The notes under the pieces are model-generated. The model saw only the letters and a list, made by a program, of their open reading frames with translations, did no database searches and was not told where the DNA came from. From Emydura subglobosa (taxonomy: Eukaryota; Chordata; Testudines; Chelidae), in assembly GCA_007922225.1 (NCBI GenBank), contig ML680055.1, positions 3,158,543-3,222,542 of the forward strand: a stretch of 64,000 nt of DNA, read 5' to 3'. Each line of letters starts with the position of its first letter. Position 1 is the first letter of the stretch. A program made the translations under genes and the position numbers. Below are positions 22,111-33,764 of the stretch, piece by piece.

Positions 22111-23465
22111 GGTGCTTGACGTCCCTGCCATCTCTGGAACCATGGCTGGGATTCTTGCATGGCAGGTACACTATCTTTTACCCATTTACACGTACTTTTG
22201 AACTCCCACGGGCATCAACAGCAGGATTTAAACCCACAACTTCCACTTCCCCTGTTGGGGCAAGTGGGGACAAACCAAGCTTGCCGTTATTCTGGCCATG
22301 GATTGACCCATACAGGCGGACACAACACAGCCAGAGTTCATCTCTCCTGACGTGTATCGCTGCAAACAGGGAATGAGAGCAATTGGCTTGTTTCTTCAGT
22401 GATAAAGCACCAAGCAGCCGCCTTTCCCCACCCTTTGCAACCCTCACAACCCCTCTGCTGCCTCTTGGTTTCTAATAAGGGCTTGTTTTTGGTCGGGCTG
22501 TGTTGTGATGGCTGCTTTCACTCACTGCGGCCTGAACGAACTACCTGGTAGGTAATGATTATCTGTGACTCCAGGAAGCGAAAGGAGATGAACCAGAAAC
22601 TTTCTTTCTGGTCCCCACTGGCTTTTCGTAGAGCCTCCCTTCCCCCACCTCTCTGGAGCTCTTTGCATTTCAGCACCAGCACTGCTTTGCCAGCGCCGTA
22701 GCATCCCAAGTCTCCCGCATGTTTAATGGATGAACATCTCTTTGATCGCGTGAGGCAGGGCTCCTCACCCACATACAGATGGCAAGTGGAGAGCTCCAGT
22801 CCCTCAATGAATCCGTCCCAAGGCAGATGGAAATCTGGTTGGAGTCATAAAATTGTCTTGTTTGTGTTGCGTTGGCCATAGAAAACTAAAATATCGACCC
22901 ATTCTTCTCCACAAAACATGACTAATTAGCTGTGCCGTGTGCAGCAGTGAAAGATGGCAGAGTGGCTAACAGCAGCTCTTGACGGGAGCAGGTACGGACA
23001 CAAAAAAACAAATAGACAAAAAAAACTCTCGGCTTTCTGAAGAATTACTGAAATATGGAACTCGAAGGTGAAAAAATACTTTCGCTTATCCACCCAGCGT
23101 ACATCTCCAGCCCATGGAGAATTCCCTCTAGTGCTATATTCTCCATTACTTTGATCTGTCTTGGTTTAAATGACTGTTAGGCGAGGTTTGTCTGCCTCGT
23201 TCTGTGAGGGACAATTCCAGGGAATGATTCCTCGTATTAAGCATGATTTTTCATTTGCATCACCCTAGGAGATCTCCCAAACCCTCTTGAGTCCTCCTTG
23301 TATGTCGCATCAGTCACACGCTGGAGATTATAGCTGTGCAAACTGGCTCTTTCTGCTTTGGCAGTGTTTGCACCTACAAGTTGATACATTTGCAAGGATT
23401 CACTAACTGCTTCCAGAGTTGAAATCAATAGGAATTAGGTGCCTAAATTCCACTGAGGAGCTAGA
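22111..23465. other. Unannotated DNA
   Basis: No gene or repeat is recognised. Confidence 0.5.
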
Positions 23466-23471
23466 TTTTGG

Positions 23472-23541
23472 GGCCAGATTTTCAGAAGTGCTCAGCACAT
23501 AAGGTGCACATTGGGTGCTGAGCCCTTTTGACAATCTGGCC
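23472..23541. mobile_element. Short palindromic mini-repeat (hairpin MITE)
   Basis: The left arm GGCCAGATTTTCAGAAGTGC followed by TCAGCAC is complementary to the right arm GTGCTGAGCCCTTTTGACAA followed by TCTGGCC, with a short loop. Other copies or half copies are found at 30619, 36531 and 56098. Confidence 0.7.
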
Positions 23542-23995
23542 TCTCATACGCATTGTAATGACACATATTTGCAGTGTGTTATTCAGACACCAGATGTCTC
23601 CATGTGCTGTTAAGAATTTCAGGCATGTTATGGTCCCTGATAAACAAGGCCAACAAGTCTGGGATTCAAGATGTGGAGAAATCTGCTTGCTCGTCTGTCT
23701 CTGTTTTCTTTACTCAATGACTCATGCTTAAGATGGACTGTGATTCTATGTATCACGATATGCATAAAAAGGAACAGATTGCAACAGCGCTTCTCCTTAA
23801 TGGAGAAGTGCAGCTGCCTGGGTTTTGAGAATCTGGTGCTCCATCTTGACGTGAATTGCTTACAGCCTCCATAACCTGGAACGTGCTAGTAAAGGGTGGC
23901 CTGGGCCATGGTGTGGATCTTCATGGGCTGTTCCTTGGCCAGTGCCAGTACATACTGGAGCAGATCACCACATGCAACTGCCCTTGCGAATCATT
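23542..23995. other. Unannotated DNA
   Basis: No gene or repeat is recognised. Confidence 0.5.
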
Positions 23996-24003
23996 GTCCA
24001 ACG

Positions 24004-24418
24004 CAGTGGTTCCCAAACATTTTCCCTGCATGACCCCATTTTCAGATGTGTTGTCTCCCACTGCCCCAGGCAGCATGGAAGTTGCAGTTTAAAAATGGTG
24101 TCCGCCCTGCAGTGTGACCTCACATGCACTGTACATGCAAGGTCACGCCGAAAGGAAGCTGCCATTTTGCTTTACAAATAATCTCACACATGTACGGTGC
24201 GTGCGAGGTCGTGCGGCATGGAGGGTCCTGTTTTGCAGAGCAAAATAACATCCGCTGTGCGACCTGTCCTCGTACATGCGGTGTGTGTGAGGTCACACTG
24301 GGCGGAGGAGACCATTTTGTAAAATGGCGTCCTCTAGCATGCTCGGGATGGCCATAACCCCATCTGCTGATGAAGTGACCCCCCCTTGGGGTCACGCCCT
24401 ACAGTTTGGAAACTGCTG
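24004..24418. mobile_element. hAT-type non-autonomous DNA transposon
   Basis: The terminal inverted repeats CAGTGGTTCCCAAAC and GTTTGGAAACTGCTG are of the hAT (Charlie-like) type. The flanks GTCCAACG (23996-24003) and GTCTAATG (24419-24426) are an 8-bp target duplication that differs by two C/T changes. The interior holds several repeats of GCAAGGTCAC/GTGCGAGGTC-type words and no frame of interest. Confidence 0.8.
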
Positions 24419-24632
24419 GTCTAATGGCTGGTGGTAACACAAAACAGGGATGAGACGTGGTGGGAAACAAAATTAATTACCATCTCCATTTAAACCATTG
24501 AATAAAATCAGAAAGCCAATCTCCTCACATGGGCAAAGGGTGGGTTACAACTCCAAAGCAGCACACAGATCCATTCTGTCCGTTAGCGAGCACAGGGTCT
24601 GTGCAACAAACCACCCCACAAAGATACCCAGG

Positions 24633-25865
24633 CCTAGTCTATAAGACAGAGTTAGGTCAGCGTAAGGCAGCCTACATCGACCGAACTTTGTAAGGCCTCC
24701 ACTGGGGAGTGCTGTGGAAGCAAGTTACAGCGATGATCAAAGAGCGCTATAATTACAACGCTTGGGCCTCTTCATGAAGCATTCCTTGTGTCGCTGAAGC
24801 GCGTCCACAGTTGGTGCTCTAGCATCAATAGCGAGAGCAGTGCACTGTGGGTAGCTATGCCACTGTGCAACTTGCCACCTTGTGCCGGCAGGAGTTGTGG
24901 GAAGGTGGAAAGGTTCACCGTGCATCATGGGTGTGGCCTCAACGTTCCATGTTGCAGTGATTTCCCCACTGTTGTTGTCAGTGTTCTGAACTTATCACAG
25001 CTGCTCATGCAGTATATCAAGAGCTCCCAATCGGAACAGGAATCCGAGGCACCTGACCTGCTGTGTGCCATGCAAACAAACAACGCCAGACCAAAAGATG
25101 CCAATGGGGGATGTTGAAATGCCCACAGTGATCTTGGGAGATCCAACCTACTGCCATGGCTCATGAAGCCTTATACGGGCAATCTGGATAGCAGCGCTTC
25201 AGTAACAGTCTGAGCAGGTGCTGAATGACCCTTGAATGTGTGTTTGGCAGATTAAAAGCTCGCTGGTGATGCCTTTATTGCAGGTTAGATCTAAATGAGG
25301 AAAATATTCCCGTGGTTATAGCCACCTGCTGTGTGCTCCATAATATTTGTGAAGCTAAGAGTGAAAAGTTTCCCCCTGGGTGGAGTGCAGAGACGGATCG
25401 CTTTGCGACTGAGTATGAACACCAGATGTCATGGCTGTTGGAAGGGCACAACGGGAGGCCATTTGAATCAGGGAGGCCTTGAGGAACCATTTTGACAATG
25501 AACACCACTAAGGTGTCTTTGTAAACAGCATTGTGGCATGCTGTGACTGCTATCCAGCTTGCACTGTACATCAATTTAAGCTGCAAGAGACAAATTTGCT
25601 TGTCCTTCACAGAGTACGTCTTTATTAAATAATAATTATTCACAACACACACAAAAAAATGGATGGAGGGGCAGTGTGAGCTGTGACAGCTGGGTGTAAG
25701 TCCAACTATCGTTCTGGAAGCTGTCTGAAAGGGTGGAGTGAACGGGCTATCGAGACGGGCTGGGAGTTTGGTAGGAAGGTGTGGGTGGAGTTTGGGGAGA
25801 GTATGGCAAGCAGTTCTGTATTGGTTGCAAAGGGGGGTGAGCACACATGAATTCAATCTGCAGCG
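24633..25865 (+). mobile_element. Second Harbinger remnant, internally deleted
   Basis: The left end GGCCTAGTCTATAAGACAGA followed by GTTAGGTC resembles the left end of the element at 10968. The transposase C-terminal part is on + (25097-25486), followed by a minus-strand poly(A) signal (TTTATTAAATAAT at 25620-25632) that should serve the convergent Myb-like gene. Most of the transposase N-terminal half is missing and the right terminus was not found. Confidence 0.65.
25097..25486 (+). pseudogene. Harbinger transposase C-terminal fragment, with stops and frameshift
   Basis: Recognisable stretches in order are DVEMPTVILGDPTY, a one-base frameshift, LLPWLMKPYTGNLDSS, FSNSLSRC, stop, MTLECVFGRLKARW, stop (TGA 25267-25269), CLYCRLDLNEENIPVVIATC and CVLHNICEAKSEKFPPGW. 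They correspond to the last third of a HARBI1-like DDE transposase. The block from MTLEC to HNIC aligns with the same block of the copy at 13426-13674, so both derive from related elements. The frame ends with a natural-looking TGA at 25484. Confidence 0.75.
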
Positions 25866-25929
25866 TTATGAGTGACTCTAGGGCTGGCTGGGCCCCATAC
25901 AAGGGCAGATGAGCCTGATAAAGCCTTGG

Positions 25930-26050
25930 CTAAAAGGGGTGGCTCTTTTAGCTAAAGCAGCAGATGCTCCTGTATTTAGATCCCGAAGTCTCAGGTTTGA
26001 AGCCAGCTGCTGAAGACCCAGGAGTGGTTTCATGTGGGTAAACAGGCACC
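25930..26050 (+). mobile_element. tRNA-derived SINE-like head, copy 2
   Basis: CTCTTTTAGCTAAAGCAGCA (A-box-like, 25943-25962) and GGTTTGAAGCC (B-box-like, 25994-26004) are arranged as at 4617-4715, and the downstream text GCTGCTGAAGACCC is comparable. The tail after 26020 is unrecognised. Confidence 0.45.
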
Positions 26051-26610
26051 GTGAAATTTGAGGCTAGAACTCTTCGTGGAGGTAACAGAGCATGCAGCAG
26101 AATTCAAATGATTCGTTGTGAAATGGGTGTGTGAACACAAGACCTCTTCCCTCCTGCAACCTGTGCTCCTCCCTCCACATCCCATGCAGGCTGCTACACA
26201 TTGCGGACGTGGCTGCTGGCCGCGGGCACCAATGGGGAAGGTGGATTTGTAAAAAGGTGATCAGGGAATGCAGAAGTTCGAATCAAAGCTCTGATGGGAC
26301 CAGCATCCCCAGTCCCTAAGAGAAGTCAGGCTGGATCATGTGCACATCCCACTTCTCCTTGGGGTCAGACAGAGACAGCTGAGCTCTTGTGCTGGCAGGA
26401 TGGCTTTGCAATTCAATTTCCCTTTGATGTAGGGCTCAGTATTTCTTACCTACGGAGACGTGAGAGTGGGAACATTAAGAAGATTAAGAGATTTAGTGGA
26501 AGCGTTTTCATGGTGTGATCTGTGGGACGGAAGCTCTCATTATTATAAACAAATGGTGAGGTAGCCCGTTTTCTTTCCCCACCCTTTGTGTGCTGCAGCC
26601 ATTCCTCTGG
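26051..26610. other. Unannotated DNA
   Basis: No gene or repeat is recognised. Confidence 0.5.
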
Positions 26611-26611
26611 C

Positions 26612-26897
26612 AGCATACAGCTACCCTGCAGCCGGAGGTGGACTTCCCAGCTCGGGGGGACGAACCATGCTAGTTTGCCCTGGCTAGTGTAGACACAGCA
26701 GCATGGCTGGCGAGAGGGGCTAGCTGCCCTGACTATGAACCTGTTCAGGACTCTAGTACATAAAGCTGGCTGATCCTGCCGCCTGTGTCACTGCAGCTAC
26801 GCTGCTGTTGTGAAGATGCTGGTTCGAGCATAGCTAGTGTGTGTCTGTCTATCTGGGCTGGAAATTACACCTCCGGTCGCCGTGTAGACATATCCCC
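26612..26897. mobile_element. MITE with ~40-bp inverted repeats
   Basis: The left end (CATACAGCTACCCTGCAGCC then GGAGGTG) pairs with the reverse complement of the right end (CACCTCCGGTCGCCGTGTAG then ACATATCCCC). The interior carries CTAGTGTAGACACAGCAGCA and is non-coding. It belongs to the group of turtle MITEs that end in a GTAGACATAYCCC-type terminus. Confidence 0.6.
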
Positions 26898-27334
26898 AGG
26901 CACACCGCTGGGAGCATTGGGCTTGCTCCAGAGAATCTCGGAGGAGAACTCGGCCGTAACCTCTAGTTCCCCTCCTATGATAGTCACGTATCTTCCAAAG
27001 AGCCCAACACAAGCATCTCCCTCTTCCCCCCACATGTCCCCTGTGGCTAGGGCGGTGTTCTGTATGGTGCCCACTGGGAGGACTTGTTGGTCCCTGGGCA
27101 CTGGTTACGGACAGCACGTGTATGGGAAGGTCCCGCAAATCCTAGTCTGCTGCCCTTCGTCAAGCTCTCCTGTGCTGTGATCCCACAAAGCGCTCAGCAC
27201 TGGGTAGGCCATTGGTGGGACATGGCTGCTGCTCGTCCTAGGGAGCAGTATTGTCTCACTATTAACTTGTGCTTCCCCCATTGGTCATGTCCACCCCGCA
27301 CCTCCCATCTCATACTTCAGCTGGAATCGCCTCA
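26898..27334. other. Unannotated DNA
   Basis: No gene or repeat is recognised. Confidence 0.5.
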
Positions 27335-27430
27335 GGGCAGGGCCCATCCTTTGTTAGCTGGTTGTGCAGAGCCCGGCACAGTCATGCCCTGATCTCTGAA
27401 TAAGGCCCCCGAGAGCAATAATAATAATGA
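27335..27430 (+). mobile_element. L2-like 3' tail
   Basis: CTTTGTTAGCTGGTTGTGCA, GAGCCCGGCACAGTCATG and a closing AATAATAATAATG run match the L2-type end seen at 58395 and, inverted, at 7065. Confidence 0.6.
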
Positions 27431-27454
27431 ATTGGGTTGCCCCTTTTGACCTGC

Positions 27455-27745
27455 GTGGTTTAGCCAGTATTCTGGGGTCCTTCCAGGGCTGTTTCCCCTG
27501 GGATGAGAAATCTACATTACAAGCCAGGTCTGTTCTTGGCGTAGTCCTGTACATTTACCAAGAATGGACACAGAGTCCGGCTTCCCTGAACACAACAGAA
27601 GCAAATGGCAGGCAGTTTCCTTGCTCAGAGATCCCTACGCCTGCCCCTCCAGCAGGCTCTGTGCCCAAGAAGCTTTGTCTCTCTGCTTTGTCTCAGAATC
27701 ACACTCACAACTCCTCCTACGGGCTTTCTGCCTGCAACAGAGACA
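27455..27745 (+). repeat. Unnamed dispersed repeat, copy A
   Basis: It aligns by eye with 57965-58250. Shared words include CAGTATTC, CTTCCCTGAA/GTTCCCTGAA, GGCAGTTTCCTT...CAGAGATC, CTGTGYCCAAGAAGC, TCACACTCA and GGCTTTCTGCCTGCAAC. Similarity extends over ~280 bases with gaps. No coding capacity was noticed. The family is not recognised. Confidence 0.7.
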
Positions 27746-28134
27746 GGCTGCAAAACCTAGCTCCTGTGTTTGTAGACAGGAGAACCCTTCAGGCTGCCCA
27801 GCTTATCTTTGACCTGCTGGGCAGTCTAGAGCTGTGGGCAGCCACCACTGCCTGAAGCTGGTTTTGCTACATAAAAGGGCTTGATTGCTCCTTCTACTGA
27901 GCCTAAAGAAAAGTGCTAAATGGCCATTGTCTTCAATGGGGTCTGCAATTTATCTGTGGCACCAAGACTTCTCTGCCGGCAGCTACGAGCACCTTTCTGC
28001 CTAACAATTGTTTTTTTTTTTCTGTTAGCATCTTTTTCTGCTCTCCACTTTCCCACCCAACCCAACCCGTTAGCCTCAAAGATCACTAAGCAAGGAACCT
28101 CCAAGCCAAGCTGTCCAAGAGTTACACCCCTAAG
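27746..28134. other. Unannotated DNA
   Basis: No gene is recognised. A poly(T) run lies at 28010-28022. Confidence 0.5.
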
Positions 28135-28480
28135 TCCTGATCCCAGTGAAATGAAGGGACCACAAGGAGTCATCTAGTCCATCCACCCACACTGAGGTGG
28201 GACCGAGGAAACCTACAACATCCCTGAGAGGTGATTGTCCAACTTGTTCTTAAAACCCCACAATGATGGGGATTCTACAACCGCCCTCGGAAGGTGGTTC
28301 CAGACCTTGATGACCCGTAGTGCAGAAAGTTTTTTCTCATATTTCCCCTAAATCTCCCTCACTCCCTTGAAGGGCGTTTGCCCCTGGATCTCAATAGGAC
28401 CTGAATTTGTCTCCCAGCCATTAAGGTGGACAATGATGTCACTCCCCTGTGTTGTCGATGGGTTGGAAAAAGTGTGAGTG
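28135..28480 (-). mobile_element. CR1 LINE 3' end, old copy
   Basis: AGGAGTCATCTAGTCCATCC, AACTTGTTCTTAAAACCCCA, GGGGATTCTACAACCGCC and GGTGGTTCCAGACCTTGATG follow the order of an inverted CR1 3' UTR. It is more diverged than the copy at 44848. Confidence 0.75.
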
Positions 28481-30360
28481 GAGCCTTATAAAAACCTCTG
28501 TTGCATGAGATGAATGTTAACGCCCGGGAGGGCTCAATTCTGCCCCCCTACTGAAATCAGGTCCCGGGTAAAGCAGTGGGGGACCTTGGTGCATCCTCTC
28601 TCACTGACAAAGCCTGTCTGATGCCGGGGCAGCAAAAGGCAAATGTGTTCTAATGCTAAATGAGTCATTAATCAGGGCCGTCGGAGGCTGGAGCTTATTA
28701 AGAGAAAGCTCCCTAATAGCTCTCAATTAGGAGTTTGCACAGAGCCATATGGCAATGCACAAAAGCCATGCTTGTTGAGCCCCAAAAACCGAGGCGTGCC
28801 GAACTCAGCTAGCCTCTCGGCTCTGCGGTGTGAGTCTCCGTGACTAACGTGCATGGAGAGGAGGCAGGCGGGTGTTAAACTGGTTTACTTTTATGGCACC
28901 AAAGAGCTGTCGGAGATGGGGGCCGGTTTTATAGCTCGGCTCACGACTAATGAATAACGAAGGGAGAACCTTGCCAAAAGCATGCTGGCATTTTGCAAAG
29001 GTCAGCTTGTGGCAGCAAATATTCTCGCCCCGCTGCATAGCACTTACCGGTGTGTCAGCGGTTTCCTTCCTAACCCCTGAATTCGGGGGCTTAGAACTCA
29101 GCCCTGTAAACGGCCTCGAGGCTGCTGCCTGGCAGGCCAGGCCTGATCCTCACACAGAGCCTTTGCTTCATGTCCCTGCTGAAGACTCGCCAGCCAGCGA
29201 TGAGCTGCCAGCAGAACACACACGGGGAGGGGGCACTTGAACCAAAAAACTTGGCTGGCAAATCTGAAGCTTTGCAAGGGAAGGGTCCATATTGGGGTTC
29301 TGGGGTCCTTTCTAGGGACTAAGCCCTAAGCTGGTCCAGTCAATAATAGTGTCTGGGGCCCTGGATTCTGGGGTCCATACCGGGGCCCAGTGTCCCAGGT
29401 ACCTGTGTCCCGAGTACTGGGGACTGGCGACCTGGAGTACTGGGGTCTGAAAAGGGGCTGGTGCCCTTGGGAATTGGAGCCAACCGCACACTCTCACTGT
29501 GCTCTTTTCGAAAGGCAGAGAGCTTGAGAGAAGGGGGAACGGGGCAGCCGGAGCCTCACCCCAGCCAGCTCTTTGCTGTAGTGACATTGCCCGGGCAAGC
29601 AAAGGGCAGCGGCCGGCGAGCAATGCTTGTGCTCTGCGTGCATCGCTGGGTATTGCGTGCAGGCTGCAGACGGACAGGGGTTCTCCCGTCCCCTCTTCGT
29701 ACTCTCATCACCCCACACACACAGGGTGCAGAGATGGATGTCAGACAGCAAAGAACTAGGGCTTGTTCCCCTACGGGGCAGGGCAGGATTTAATTCAGTA
29801 TTTCACTCTCTTAATGGTGCACTCCGAAATTTACCAGGCTGGTGTTCAGCTGTTAGCTGCCCCTTCCTCAACGCATGTGCAGCTACGCAGCCGGGCCCTG
29901 CAGGAGCCCAGGGCTGAGCCGCTGCTGTTCACGGAGCCCAACACACCAGCCACGTGCTATGAAATGCAAAGATCAGCCCTGCCCTGCACCCGTCCCAGGA
30001 CAAGGTGCGCAAGTGCCTCTTTCAGAGCGACACTGCTCATTCCCTGTGTCTTAGCCAAGCTGAGGCTGGGCAGCCAATGCTAGCTCTGGCTCCTTCACCC
30101 CTGCCCCCAACTCCCCAACTGATGTCTCTAAAACCCTCATCAGCTCTTCACCACTATATTTGTAGCCAGCTGTAAACAACTATGCAGGGGCCAGTAGCGA
30201 GGAGCATGCTAATAAACGGGTGTGTCATAAATTAGCTGCTAGAAAGGTAATCCTACTGCAATGTAACCATGTTAAAACAGGGTGAATTTGTTCACCTGTC
30301 TAGTGGCTAGTTCATGCATTGGGACTTATGCGCCTGCTACTGCATCAAAGCTAATCAATC
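28481..30360. other. Unannotated DNA
   Basis: No gene or repeat is recognised over this long stretch. Open frames at 29311-29917 overlap on both strands and have no domain. Confidence 0.5.
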
Positions 30361-30602
30361 AAGTTCCCGGAGGATTAGGTCCATCAATGAGCTATTAGCC
30401 AAGATGGTCAAGGACACAACCCCATGCTCCGGGTCTCCCTAAACCTCCAACTGCCAGACGTGGGGACTGGACGACAGGGGATAAATCACTCAAAATTGCC
30501 CTGTTCTGTCGATTCCCTCTGAATGAGGGGCACTGGCCACGGCTGGAAGGCAGGAATCTGGGCTAGATGGTCTGACCCAGCCTGGCTGTTCTGATGTTCT
30601 AA
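30361..30602 (+). mobile_element. CR1 LINE 3' end
   Basis: GACAGGGGATAAATCACTCA, TTGCCCTGTTCTGTCGATTC, CTGGGCTAGATGGTCTGACC and the final GTTCTGATGTTCTAACC are a CR1 tail in sense orientation. It is related to the one at 2965-3122. Confidence 0.75.
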
Positions 30603-30618
30603 CCTTCTGGTTCTTTTA

Positions 30619-30705
30619 GGCCCAGATGCTCAAAAGTATTTAGGTGCCTGAGTCCAACTGATTTCCACGGGAGTTAGGCGTTTAAATACCCTAGAGGATC
30701 GAGAC
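30619..30705. mobile_element. Short palindromic mini-repeat
   Basis: The left arm GGCCCAGATGCTCAAAAGTA followed by TTTAGGTGCC is approximately complementary to the right arm GGAGTTAGGCGTTTAAATAC followed by the decayed end CTAGAGGATCGAGAC. It belongs to the same style of hairpin repeat as 23472-23541. Confidence 0.55.
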
Positions 30706-32254
30706 TTTAGTTCACATAGTCGAGGCTGATCCTCTTAGAGATCTTCACTTCAGTCCCTCACCCAGTCAGGGCAAGGGTATATGCTCCCCCCCATGCGGCT
30801 TTCCTAACACTACAAATAGAACTTGCTGGGTTTGTTTCCATGCCTGGCTATAACCCTCAGAGAGCGGCTTTGCTTGTCAACGGTTCTTAGTCAGGGGCTT
30901 TAATGCAGAACAGGATTTACTGGTGATGTGCTCAGCATTCTAACAGGAATTGCACATTTCTTCAAGACCGAACCCCTGTGCATTCAGATACATGGAACGA
31001 GCCAGGCCATGGGCAATAGTGACATTTGGGGACTTCCAAGCCTGTAGCATGTGACTGTGTATTAGGGAATCTGATTGGGCCGTCAAGCCCCTTATGCAGC
31101 CACATCCTGATTTCTGCGGCATAAAAGGCGTCAGCTTCGTCATTCCGAGATAAGCGGGTTTAGGTGGTTTGAACTGTCCTAGTAGTCCTTAGTCATTTAC
31201 GTTAAAGAACTGCACATTGAACTATTGCCTCCCTCCTTTCCTTCTCTTCAGAGCGGGCAGATCTCTGGTGCCCCAAAAGCAAAGAGAACTCTCTCTCATG
31301 GAAGCAACACCAGAGACTATGAGGGGATGCTCAGGAGGCTCCCTGATTAAGCCTGGACTCCATTCCCCAGCTTGTCATCCTGGGAAAACTGGGAACCCAA
31401 CTCCCAACCAGCTGTCGTGTTAATCCCCTGGGCCCTTCCCAACCTCAGCCAGTCGGGAGGAGAGAGGAGATACCCTTCCCCTTTGGTAGCTTCTTTTGTA
31501 TTCGCTGCCTCTTCTTGCTATGACTCCATCCAGATCAACCATGGGATTGGCAAGAACCTCCCCATCCCGGACATGCCAGAACTGCCTTTACGCCTTGCCA
31601 CACTCCCCACCCCGCTGCACCACCAGCTGCTCTGCGAATAGTCCAGATCGATTCTCCAAGGAGGCCTGGCCTTTCCCGCGAGGGGCACTCGTACTGAGAA
31701 GGAGGGACAATAAAATGTCAGGCTGGATAAAAACTCATCCTCGCTCGAGCTGGTCTTTCTGTATAATGTCCAGGGCAAAAGACCTATGGTGAGTCTGCTC
31801 TGCAACTGGGAATAGCATTGCCTCTCTGTACAATATCTGATTCCCACTGACGACGGTGGTTATTTTCTTCTATGTGGCCTCCCCCCCTTCCTAAGAGCAA
31901 AGGCTCTCCACAGCCAGCCCTGCACTGTGTCGCTGTGCTCGCTCGCTGGAATGGAAGGTGCCCCCCATAATTCAGTCCATCCATCACGGGGATTATTGGC
32001 AATGTAACCAGCATTGATAGCAGGAAGCTATCAAATATCTTGTCAGGGCCTTGGCATCACGGCCAATAATTAAATTATCTTTTGGTCTGATAAGGTTGAC
32101 AAGGAGCCCATCTTCCAGTGATGCTGCTCTACATTTCACCCTGACGTTTTCCTTCGTGCATATTAATTGAACTGGTGCGAGGGTTAGCCTGAAATTTAAG
32201 ACTCTGAGCAGAAGCAATCACCAAGCCTGGGCCCTGCTCTCTGTCTACTTACAT
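30706..32254. other. Unannotated DNA
   Basis: No gene or repeat is recognised. Confidence 0.5.
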
Positions 32255-32490
32255 AGCCTCCATTACCACAGCATCTGAGCACCTCACGATCTTTAATTCA
32301 TTTAGACTCACAACACCCCTGGGAGGCAGGGCAGGGCTGTTATCCCCCTTGTACAGATAGGAAACTGAGGCACAGAGAGGCTAAATGACTTGCTCCTGAG
32401 TACACAAGAAATCTGTGGTAGAGCAGGGACTTGAGCCCAGGTTTTCCTATCCCTAGGGAAGCATCCCAGCCACTGGACCATCTTTTCTCA
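32255..32490 (-). mobile_element. MIR SINE, nearly full length
   Basis: CATCTGAGCACCTCACGATC, TTAGACTCACAACACCCCTG, GAAACTGAGGCACAGAGAGG, AGCCCAGGTTTTCC and AGCCACTGGACCATC follow the MIR order from L2-like tail to tRNA-like head, read antisense. Confidence 0.8.
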
Positions 32491-32499
32491 CTCCTAGAG

Positions 32500-32860
32500 G
32501 GGGGGAAATAAAAAATTGAAAGCATTTTTTGTGTGTGAAACTTTCAGCAAATCAAAAAATAAAAATTCCTTGGAGGTCAAACAAAACCTTTTGTTCAACC
32601 CAAAATGAGACTTCATTTTGATTTTGAGCATTTTTAAAATGTTCAAAACATTTTTGTAAAATGAAAGGAAATTTATAACTGAAAAGCTGTTTCAAATAAA
32701 AACATTTCTATTTTTTCTGGATTTTTAAAAAACATTTTTTTTTATGAATGCAATTTGGCAAAACCATCACAAACGTGAAATGTTTTGGTGTTGCTGAATC
32801 TGCATTTTTCACCCCAAAAAGTTTCAGCTGACAAATTTCCCACAGCTCTACTCTTCAGCT
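32500..32860. mobile_element. AT-rich MITE, copy 2
   Basis: The segment is made of AAAACATTTTT/AAATGTTC-type words. Its right part (GTGAAATGTTTTGGTGTTGC, AGTTTCAGCTGACAAATTTC, CACAGCTCTAC) aligns closely with the end of the copy at 43990-44385. Non-coding. Confidence 0.65.
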
Positions 32861-33505
32861 TTGAATCCCACACACCACCTAAAAAGCAAAGTGAGTTTTC
32901 TTCAGATCTAGAAAGCCGCAGGCTGGAAATCATTTAAAAATATGTTTATAAAAGTCCTTAAATCTCTCAGAGCCATAAAGCCACTGGATAGTAGCAGCTT
33001 CCATTTACTACCAACCTTGGGCTGTTGGCCAACTAGTATTAATTTAGATTTGCATGGACTCCTATTCACTGCACCAGGTGTCACACAGAGATTAAATGCA
33101 GCAGAATCCTTGAAAAGTTTAAAAACAAAAAAAAAGAAAAGGAAGTTGCACATCTCCATAATGCACTTCCACTCCCAGGTCATCCTGTCTCCACGGATGT
33201 TTGATATAACTCTTTTTTGCTTTTGCAAAGCTCTGATAACTCAGTGTGACATGGGCTTGCCCATCTTCCTTTGGTCCGTGTACCACACGATCACTGAATG
33301 CCTGGTGTCTGCTAACATAACAAACTGTAGCTACAAAGGAAAAAGCTCCAGGGTCAGAGGGGAGGAATTAAACCTTGCAGCTTCGGTATCAAAAGCACAA
33401 GTCCCTTCCGCTTGAGTTGAAGGAAACTCCTTTAGCCCAGAGTAAGGAACAGGCTGTTAGTTCCTGGCCCCAGTCACGAGTGGGAGAAATGATCTCCCGC
33501 ACACT
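32861..33505. other. Unannotated DNA
   Basis: A 157-codon frame at 32942-33415 (+) is noted. It has no recognisable domain and contains an internal poly-lysine patch from an A-rich tract, so it is treated as chance. Confidence 0.45.
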
Positions 33506-33506
33506 G

Positions 33507-33764
33507 AGGCCTTGTCTACATTACAGAGCATTGGCTGGTACAGCTGTGCTGGTAGGGCCCCCTCAGGGAGATACCGCGTAAGCCAGAATAAGGCGTTCTG
33601 CCAGTAAAGCTACCCCAGCTCTGCAAAGGGCATTAGCCATGGCGACGAAAGCATGCTTTGCTCAGCGTAGTTCCATCGTCTACGCGGGGGTTTGTGCTGG
33701 AGTGACTGGCTAGCAGGGTTTTTCACACTTCCAGCCGCCATAGCTGTGTCGTGTAGCCCAAGCC
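33507..33764. mobile_element. MITE with GTCTACATTACA end
   Basis: The left end GGCCTTGTCTACATTACAGA and the right end GTCGTGTAGCCCAAGCC are imperfect inverted repeats. The interior (GGTACAGCTGTGCTGGTAGG) is typical of turtle MITEs of this group. Confidence 0.55.

Noticed and set aside
25275..25856. 193-codon frame on -
   Set aside because: It overlaps the Harbinger transposase on + and the non-coding gap with poly(A) signals. Only its first part (25640-25856) might be the convergent Myb-like tail, and this could not be shown.
32942..33415. 157-codon frame on +
   Set aside because: No domain, a lysine patch caused by an A-rich tract, and no splice or start signals that stand out.
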